From NCBI RefSeq assembly GCF_047549485.1, contig NZ_CP180191.1, positions 2,170,001-2,234,000 of the forward strand: a stretch of 64,000 bases of DNA. The letters are read 5' to 3'. Shown piece after piece: positions 58,643 to 64,000 of the stretch. Position numbers and translations under genes: made by a program. Under the pieces are notes generated by a model. That model ran no database searches, was not told the origin of the DNA, and worked only from the letters and a program-made list of their open reading frames with translations. How positions within the stretch are numbered: the stretch's first letter is position 1; each line of letters opens with the position of its first letter. The DNA comes from Piscinibacterium candidicorallinum. Lineage in GTDB: Bacteria; Pseudomonadota; Gammaproteobacteria; Burkholderiales; Burkholderiaceae_C.

Positions 58643-60295
58643 ATGAGCCTCCCGAAGAAGCAGCTCCGGAGCGACGCCTTGCAGCGCACTTTTGACGTTC
58701 TCATCATTGGCAGCGGCCTGGCTGGCCTGACCACCGCCCTCACCTTGGCCGCCAAGCGCAAGGTGGCCGTGCTCTCAAAGCGCGAGCTCGTCAGCGGTTC
58801 AAGTGACTGGGCCCAGGGCGGCATTGCCGCCGTGATGAGCGAAGAAGACTCCACCGACAGTCACTTTGAGGACACCATGGTGGCTGGCGCGCAATTGAGC
58901 GACCGCGACGCCGTGCGCTTCGTGGTGGACAACGGCCAGAGCGCCATCCAGTGGCTGGTGGACCAGGGCGTGGAATTCACCACCGAGAACGACGAGCTGC
59001 ACCTCACCCGCGAGGGCGGCCACAGCTACCGCCGCATCGTGCACGCGGCCGATGCCACGGGCCACGCCATCCAGAAGCGCCTGACCGAGCTGGCCGCCCA
59101 GCACCCCAACATCACGGTGCTGGAACACCACATCGCTGTGGACCTCATTACCGGCAAGCACGTGGGCCGCCTGCGCGGCAACCTCAGCCGCGCCGAGGCG
59201 CGCAGCTGCCACGGCGCCTATGCGCTGAACATCAAGACGGGTGAGGTGAGCGCCTTGCGCGCCTCGCAGACGGTGCTGGCCACAGGTGGTGCGGGCAAGG
59301 TGTACCTGTTCACCACCAACCCGGATTCATCCACCGGGGACGGAATTGCCATGGCCTGGCGTGCGGGCTGCCGCGTGGCCAACATGGAGTTCATGCAGTT
59401 CCACCCGACCTGCCTGTTCCACCCGGCGGCCAAGAGTTTCCTGATCACCGAGGCGGTCCGCGGTGAAGGCGGCATCCTGCGCATCCCACCCAAGAACGGC
59501 GAGCCCTGGCAGAACGGCCACCGCTTCATGCCCGAGCATGACGAGCGTGCCGAACTGGCACCGCGCGACATCGTCGCCCGCGCCATCGACTACGAGATCA
59601 AGAAGCGCGGCCTGGACTATGTGCACCTGGACATCACGCACAAGGGCGCAGACTTCATCAAGGCGCACTTCCCCACCATCCATGCCAAGCTGCTGAGCTT
59701 CGGCATCGACATGACCACCCAGCCCATCCCGGTGGTGCCCGCCGCGCACTACACCTGCGGCGGCGTGGTCACGGATCTGGCCGGCCGCACCGACATCACG
59801 AATCTGTATTCCATCGGCGAGTGCGCCTACACCGGCCTGCATGGCGCCAACCGGCTGGCATCGAACTCGCTGCTGGAATGCGTGGTGTTTGGTCGTTCGG
59901 CTGCAGAAGACATTCTGGGCCGCGAGCGCAGCGACGCCGCTGCGGTGCCTGATTGGGACGAAAGCCGCGTGACCGATGCCGACGAGGAAGTCGTCATCAC
60001 CAACAACTGGGACGAGCTGCGCCGCTTCATGTGGAACTACGTGGGCATCGTGCGCACCACCAAACGCCTGGAGCGCGCGGCCCACCGCATTGCCCTGCTG
60101 CGCCAGGAGATCGACGAGTTCTACGGCAGCTTCCGCGTGACCCGCGACCTGCTGGAACTGCGCAACCTGGTGGACTGCGCAGAACTCATCGTGCGCTGCG
60201 CCCTGGAACGCCGCGAGAGCCGCGGCCTGCACTTCAGCGTGGACTATCCGGGGACGGCGCCGAAGGCGTTGCCGACGATTGCGGTGCCGCGCTAG
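58643..60295 (+). CDS. nadB: L-aspartate oxidase
   Basis: 550 aa. Oxidises L-aspartate to iminoaspartate, the first step of NAD synthesis. FAD-binding VLIIGSGLAGLTTAL near residues 19-33; SSDWAQGGIAAV is characteristic of NadB; HPTCLFHPAAKSFLITEAVRGEGGIL and the active-site Arg region ELAPRDIVARAIDYE follow; GGVVTDLAGRTDITNLYSIGECAYTGLHGANRLASNSLLE closes the flavoprotein part. The C-terminal helical domain is present. nadA and nadC lie nearby on the other strand, convergent with it. Confidence 0.95.
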   Translation: MSLPKKQLRSDALQRTFDVLIIGSGLAGLTTALTLAAKRKVAVLSKRELVSGSSDWAQGGIAAVMSEEDSTDSHFEDTMVAGAQLSDRDAVRFVVDNGQSAIQWLVDQGVEFTTENDELHLTREGGHSYRRIVHAADATGHAIQKRLTELAAQHPNITVLEHHIAVDLITGKHVGRLRGNLSRAEARSCHGAYALNIKTGEVSALRASQTVLATGGAGKVYLFTTNPDSSTGDGIAMAWRAGCRVANMEFMQFHPTCLFHPAAKSFLITEAVRGEGGILRIPPKNGEPWQNGHRFMPEHDERAELAPRDIVARAIDYEIKKRGLDYVHLDITHKGADFIKAHFPTIHAKLLSFGIDMTTQPIPVVPAAHYTCGGVVTDLAGRTDITNLYSIGECAYTGLHGANRLASNSLLECVVFGRSAAEDILGRERSDAAAVPDWDESRVTDADEEVVITNNWDELRRFMWNYVGIVRTTKRLERAAHRIALLRQEIDEFYGSFRVTRDLLELRNLVDCAELIVRCALERRESRGLHFSVDYPGTAPKALPTIAVPR

Positions 60296-60669
60296 ACGAA
60301 CCAGCTCGCGATTAGTGCGTCGAGCTTGATGATCCCGATGGCACTAACCAGGAAGATGACGCCACCCGCAATGTCGCCGATGGAGCGCAAAGGCTCTTCG
60401 GTATCTGCCGACACCATCAACGCGGGGATGCTATTCATGCGCGGCCAAATGTACGCAGGGGCTTGAAGGCAACGCTTGCCAAGATATTGAGCACCCCAGA
60501 GCAAGCCGAGGATGTGTAGACCCTTCGCCGCCTTGATGTGCTCGATGTCGATCAGAGAACCAGCGACGATCAGAATCAACGTAACGATCCAGACCAGCAA
60601 CATGCATGCGAGCCGAACCCCAGAAGGGCTGGCGCTGCTAGGGTCAGATGTAGCTTGATCAGTCTTCAC
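60292..60669 (-). CDS. Small membrane protein of unknown function
   Basis: 125 aa. Two hydrophobic segments: VRLACMLLVWIVTLILIVAGSLI (about 18-40) and IAGGVIFLVSAIGIIKLDALIASWF (about 99-124), joined by a loop with KAAKGLHILGLLWGAQYLGKRC. Not recognised. Its start overlaps the nadA stop by 4 bp (ATGA) and its stop overlaps the nadB stop by 4 bp (CTAG). Lower GC and different codon use than its neighbours. Whether it serves NAD synthesis is unknown. Confidence 0.65.
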   Translation of the reverse strand: MKTDQATSDPSSASPSGVRLACMLLVWIVTLILIVAGSLIDIEHIKAAKGLHILGLLWGAQYLGKRCLQAPAYIWPRMNSIPALMVSADTEEPLRSIGDIAGGVIFLVSAIGIIKLDALIASWFV

Positions 60670-61802
60670 GCCGGCCCAATCCCGCCCGTCTGCGCTGATG
60701 ACACCGCTGCCGCACCACGTGACGCAGTGATCCCCGCCTTCACCGCAAAGTCCAGCATCCGATCAATCGGTAGCTTGGCACGGGTGGCGATGGCGGGGTC
60801 GATGTGGATCTCGTTGGTGCCGCTCTTAAGCACAGCCAGTGTGTTGCGCAGGCCGTTCATGGCCATCCAGGGGCAGTGGGCGCAGCTCTTGCAGGTGGCA
60901 CTCTTGCCGCTGGTGGGGGCCTCGATGAAGACCTTGCCGGGGTTCTGGGCGCGCAGCTTGTGCATCATGCCGTTGTCGGTGGCGACGATGAACTCCGTGG
61001 CGTCCAGCTCGCGCGCGCCCTTGAGGATCTGGCTGGTGGAGCCGACCACATCGGCCATGGCCACCACCTCGCGCGGGGATTCCGGGTGCACCAGCACCTT
61101 GGCCCTCGGGTGCTGCTTCTTGAGTTCGGCCAGCTCGAAGCCCTTGAACTCGTCGTGCACGATGCAGCTGCCCTGCCACATGAGCATGTCTGCGCCCGTC
61201 TGCTCGGCGATGTAGCCGCCCAGGTGCCGGTCTGGCGCCCAGAGGATCTTCTTGCCCTGCTCTTTCAGGTGCCGCACGATCGGCAGCGCGATCGATGAGG
61301 TCACCATCCAATCGGCACGCGCCTTCACGGCGGCGCTGGTGTTGGCATAGACCACCACGGTGCGGTCCGGGTGCTGGTCACAGAAGGTGGCAAAGTCCTC
61401 GATGGGGCAGCCCAGGTCCAGCGAGCAGTTGGCTTCCATCTCGGGTACCAGCACGCGCTTGTCCGGGCTGAGGATCTTGGCGGTTTCGCCCATGAAGCGC
61501 ACGCCGGCCACCACCAGGGTCTTGGCCGGATGGTCGCGGCCGAAGCGCGCCATCTCGAGTGAATCACTGACGATGCCGCCCGTTTCCTCAGCAAGATCCT
61601 GCAGATCGGGGTGAACGTAGTAGTGCGCCACCAGCGCAGCATCGCGCGCCTTCAGCTCCGCGGCGATTGCGGCCTTCAATTCAGCGCGCTCGGCCTGGCT
61701 GGGCTCGTTGGGCACGCTTGCCCAGGCATGGGCGGTGCTGATCTTGCCGAACTTGGGCAGATCGAAGTCGATGACCTTGCGTTCTTCGGTTGCGGTGTTC
61801 AT
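60666..61802 (-). CDS. nadA: Quinolinate synthase A
   Basis: 378 aa [4Fe-4S] enzyme that condenses iminoaspartate with dihydroxyacetone phosphate to quinolinate. The cluster cysteines lie in EANCSLDLGCP, in WQGSCIVHDEF and in SCAHCPWMAMN; HYYVHPDLQDLAEETGG and GVRFMGETAKILSPDKRVLVPE are family blocks. ATG 61802 is coupled to nadC by an ATGA overlap. The same operon starts at the isc genes, so this Fe-S enzyme is transcribed with its cluster-assembly genes. Confidence 0.96.
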   Translation of the reverse strand: MNTATEERKVIDFDLPKFGKISTAHAWASVPNEPSQAERAELKAAIAAELKARDAALVAHYYVHPDLQDLAEETGGIVSDSLEMARFGRDHPAKTLVVAGVRFMGETAKILSPDKRVLVPEMEANCSLDLGCPIEDFATFCDQHPDRTVVVYANTSAAVKARADWMVTSSIALPIVRHLKEQGKKILWAPDRHLGGYIAEQTGADMLMWQGSCIVHDEFKGFELAELKKQHPRAKVLVHPESPREVVAMADVVGSTSQILKGARELDATEFIVATDNGMMHKLRAQNPGKVFIEAPTSGKSATCKSCAHCPWMAMNGLRNTLAVLKSGTNEIHIDPAIATRAKLPIDRMLDFAVKAGITASRGAAAVSSAQTGGIGPA

Positions 61803-62659
61803 AGATGCACCATGCGCATGGAAAAGTCGGTGGCACGGACATGCTTGGTCAGCGAACCGATGCTGATGCGATCCACGCCCAGTTCAGCATAGCCACGCAC
61901 GGTGTCGAGCGTCACATTGCCGGACACTTCCAGCTCTGCGCGGCCTGCATTGATGGCGACCGCGTCACGAATCCGCGCGGGGTCCATGTTGTCCAGCATG
62001 ATGAGCGGAGCGCCTGCGGCCAGTGCCTCGCGCAGCTGGTCGAGTGTTTCCACCTCGATCTGCAGCAGCGCCGGACGGGCGCCCGCGGCGATCGCAGCTT
62101 GGGCTGCTTGCATGGCAGCCGTCACACCGCCTGCGGTGGCAATGTGGTTTTCCTTGATCAGGATGCCGTCGTACAGGCCGATGCGGTGATTGGTGCCGCC
62201 GCCCACCCGCACCGCGTACTTCTGCGCCAGCCGCAGACCGGGCAGGGTCTTGCGCGAGTCCACAATCTTGCACTGCGTACCCGCCACAGCCTGCACGTAG
62301 GCCGAAGTGGCGGTGGCCGTGCCGGACAGCAGCTGCAGGAAGTTCAGCGCGGTGCGTTCGGCCGTGAGCAGGCTGCGCGCCGCGCCTTCGATCGTGACGA
62401 TCGTCTGGTTGGGCTGCATGAGCGCGCCCTCCTCGACCTGCCACTGGGGCAGCAGCTGCGGGTCCACGGCGCGCATGACGGCATCGAACCAGGGGCGTCC
62501 ACAGAGGATCGCCGCCTCGCGGCTGATCACGGTGGCGCGGGCGCGGGCCGTGGCTGGAACGAGGCCGGCAGTGAGGTCGCCTGCGCCGACGTCCTCGGCC
62601 AGCGCGCGAGCCACATCAGCGGCGATCGATTCGGCGGGAGGAAGCTGGAAGCGACTCAT
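61799..62659 (-). CDS. nadC: Nicotinate-nucleotide pyrophosphorylase (carboxylating)
   Basis: 286 aa. Converts quinolinate and PRPP to nicotinate mononucleotide. Family blocks: EDVGAGDLTAGLVPA, ALNFLQLLSGTATATSAYVQAV, DSRKTLPGLRLAQKYAVRVGGGTNHRIGLYDGILIKENHI, IEVETLDQLREAL, and LEVSGNVTLDTVRGYAELGVDRISIGSLTK. It starts right after the iscX stop with no gap, and ends in an ATGA overlap with nadA. Cytosolic. Confidence 0.96.
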   Translation of the reverse strand: MSRFQLPPAESIAADVARALAEDVGAGDLTAGLVPATARARATVISREAAILCGRPWFDAVMRAVDPQLLPQWQVEEGALMQPNQTIVTIEGAARSLLTAERTALNFLQLLSGTATATSAYVQAVAGTQCKIVDSRKTLPGLRLAQKYAVRVGGGTNHRIGLYDGILIKENHIATAGGVTAAMQAAQAAIAAGARPALLQIEVETLDQLREALAAGAPLIMLDNMDPARIRDAVAINAGRAELEVSGNVTLDTVRGYAELGVDRISIGSLTKHVRATDFSMRMVHL

Positions 62660-62851
62660 TCAAACCTCGTCGATCCAGGCCTGCTGGATGGCCTCGAGAA
62701 TCTTCTCGCCGGAGCGGTTGGCGTCATCGTCAAAGCCGGGCAGCGCCATGACCCACCTGTGCAGGTCCGTGAAGCGGATGGTCTTGGGGTCAATGTCCGG
62801 ATGCGCCTCAGTCAGCGCAATCGCGATGTCCTGGATGTCGGTCCACTTCAT
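62660..62851 (-). CDS. iscX: Fe-S cluster assembly protein IscX
   Basis: 63 aa. Small acidic regulator that binds IscS and tunes Fe-S assembly. Family motif KWTDIQDIAIALTEAHPDIDPKTIRFTDLHRWV and FDDDANRSGEKILEAIQQAWIDE. It is joined directly to nadC and separated from fdx by 131 bp holding a strong palindrome (62890-62945). Soluble, cytosolic. Confidence 0.92.
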   Translation of the reverse strand: MKWTDIQDIAIALTEAHPDIDPKTIRFTDLHRWVMALPGFDDDANRSGEKILEAIQQAWIDEV

Positions 62852-62889
62852 GCAAGCTCTCCGAAACAGAAGAACCGGAAACCGGTCTC

Positions 62890-62945
62890 GCAGTATCCAT
62901 GCGGTTCTTCAGGGCATTTTGGCTGGAAACCCGCATGGATACTGC
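62890..62945. repeat. Dispersed palindromic repeat, copy E (full palindrome)
   Basis: Perfect 15-bp arms GCAGTATCCATGCGG (62890-62904) and CCGCATGGATACTGC (62931-62945) around a TTCTTCAGGGCATTTTGGCTGG-like middle. The right arm and centre match the 3' half of copies A, B and D; the left arm is the same sequence inverted, so the element is symmetric here. Lies between fdx and iscX inside the isc-nad operon, where its RNA hairpin could act as a terminator or processing site. Confidence 0.8.
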
Positions 62946-62982
62946 GGAAAGCACTTTTGATATGACGCCGCAGCGCCGCACC

Positions 62983-63321
62983 CTAGTGCCCTTCTTTGGC
63001 GTGGTTGATCGTGTACTTGGGAATCTCGATGGTCAGGTCTTCAGCGCCCACCTTCGCCTGGCACGACAAGCGCGACTGTGCCGACAGGCCCCAGGCCTTG
63101 TCGAGCATGTCCTCTTCCATATCGGTGGGCTCATTGAGCGAGTCGAAACCCTTGCGCACGATGATGTGGCAGGTGGTGCAGGCACAGACCATCTCGCAGG
63201 CGTGCTCGATCTCGACGCCGGCGGCGAGCAGGTTCTTGCAGATCGACAGGCCGCGCTGCGCCTCGATGGTCTTGCCCTCGGGTGCGTATTCGGGATGCGG
63301 CAGGATGGTGATGGTGGTCAT
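62983..63321 (-). CDS. fdx: ISC-type [2Fe-2S] ferredoxin
   Basis: 112 aa. Electron donor in Fe-S cluster building by IscS/IscU. Cluster cysteines: IEHACEMVCACTTCHIIV and a later Cys in RLSCQAKVG, the Adx-type spacing CX5CX2C with a distant fourth Cys. TVRKGFDSLNEPTDMEEDMLDKAWGLS-like region is the acidic helix. ATG 63321. Downstream of hscA in the standard isc order. Confidence 0.95.
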   Translation of the reverse strand: MTTITILPHPEYAPEGKTIEAQRGLSICKNLLAAGVEIEHACEMVCACTTCHIIVRKGFDSLNEPTDMEEDMLDKAWGLSAQSRLSCQAKVGAEDLTIEIPKYTINHAKEGH

Positions 63322-63368
63322 GGGGATGCAGGTGTACGAGCCACGCGGCCCGCAGGGTGATCAGGCGC

Positions 63369-64000
63369 TCAGGCAATCTCGTCCAGGCGGCGGCCTTCCA
63401 GCGCGCGCTTGACGGCAGCGTTCATGCGGCGGGCGGCAAATTCTTCCGTGCCCTGGGCCAGGGCCTCAACCGCCTGCTTGATGGCGTCGGCATCGCGCCC
63501 GGCGCGGGCCGAGCGAACACTTTCGATCTGCGCCTGCACAGTCTGCTGCTCATCCTCGCTGAGCAGCTTCGCATCCGCCGCCAGCGCATTCTGAGTCGCT
63601 TCAATGATGCGGTCGGCTTCCACCTGCTGCTCGGCCAGCATGCGCGCGGCCATGTCGGCGTCTGCGGTGCTGAAGCTTTCGGACAGCATGCGGGCGATCT
63701 CGTCGTCTGCTAGGCCATAGCTCGGCTTGACCTGGATCTGGGCCTCGACGCCGCTGGTCTGCTCGCGCGCAGTCACATTCAGGAGGCCGTCGGCATCCAC
63801 CTGGAAAGTCACGCGAATGCGGGCTGCGCCGGCGGCCATGGGCGGAATCCCGCGCAGCTCGAAGCGCGCGAGGCTGCGGCAGTCACTGACCAGCTCTCGC
63901 TCGCCTTGGACCACATGAATGGCCATGGCGGTCTGGCCGTCCTTGAAGGTGGTGAAGTCCTGCGCCATGGCGCAGGGGATGGTGCTGTTGCGCGGGATGA
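63369..64000 (-). CDS. hscA: Fe-S protein assembly chaperone HscA (C-terminal part, cut by window edge)
   Basis: The Hsp70 of the ISC system, which works with HscB to release clusters from IscU. Only the last 210 or so residues are in the window: the substrate-binding domain (IPRNSTIPCAMAQDFTTFKDGQTAMAIHVVQGERELVSDCRSLARFELRGIPPMAAG, then FQVDADGLLNVTAREQTSGVEAQIQVKPSYGL) and the helical lid. The gap to fdx is 47 bp. The DnaK-like EEVD tail is missing, as expected for HscA. Confidence 0.92.
   Translation of the reverse strand, partial: IPRNSTIPCAMAQDFTTFKDGQTAMAIHVVQGERELVSDCRSLARFELRGIPPMAAGAARIRVTFQVDADGLLNVTAREQTSGVEAQIQVKPSYGLADDEIARMLSESFSTADADMAARMLAEQQVEADRIIEATQNALAADAKLLSEDEQQTVQAQIESVRSARAGRDADAIKQAVEALAQGTEEFAARRMNAAVKRALEGRRLDEIA

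Overview
The window looks like a high-GC chromosome segment of a betaproteobacterium, most likely order Burkholderiales and close to the Comamonadaceae/Rubrivivax-Leptothrix type. The grounds are polyhydroxybutyrate genes (phasin, 3-hydroxybutyrate dehydrogenase), a PDH operon whose E3 subunit carries its own lipoyl domain and which is divergent from a FixL/FixJ-like pair, an rpfE-recJ-prfB-lysS block, and one LolCE-type permease. The genus cannot be decided from this alone. Almost all of it is core chromosome. I see no rRNA, tRNA, prophage, transposase or CRISPR array.

Layout. 1-7 kb: relA (cut by the left edge), mtfA, a small outer-membrane barrel protein, RidA plus an alpha/beta hydrolase, and PHB genes with a well-formed phasin promoter. 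7-12 kb: a CinA-like/EI24 pair, then a beta-propeller, polysaccharide deacetylase and sterol-desaturase-like operon. 12-22 kb: an isolated low-GC secreted protein gene between two inverted copies of a dispersed repeat, then hrpA/argA, yggX, rsuA, an ArsC-like gene, rpiA and a diguanylate cyclase. 22-32 kb: aceE-aceF-(HslV-like Ntn hydrolase)-lpdA and the divergent two-component system. 32-37 kb: folD, prlC, xthA and a hydrolase. 37-42 kb: the ATP-grasp / alpha-E / transglutaminase / Anbu-proteasome operon. 42-50 kb: comEC-tatD-lolD-lolCE and a secreted subtilase. 50-57 kb: rpfE-like, recJ, prfB with its programmed frameshift, an Ivy-like inhibitor, lysS, and an SbtA-like permease. 57-64 kb: small envelope genes of unknown function, the NAD genes nadB, nadC and nadA, and the end of the isc operon (hscA, cut by the right edge, fdx and iscX).

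The most unusual features are repeats. (1) The 5' end of the alpha-E gene is present three times in tandem with a 193-bp period. This puts two 60-codon truncated reading frames between the ATP-grasp gene and the intact gene. (2) A dispersed palindromic element of about 67 bp, with the core CTTTCCGCTTGTCTGG and a hairpin, occurs in at least five places. One copy lies inside hrpA and is translated in frame, and one inverted pair brackets the low-GC gene. (3) Two different proteasome-fold hydrolases are encoded 13 kb apart: Anbu in its usual operon and an HslV-like one inside the PDH operon.
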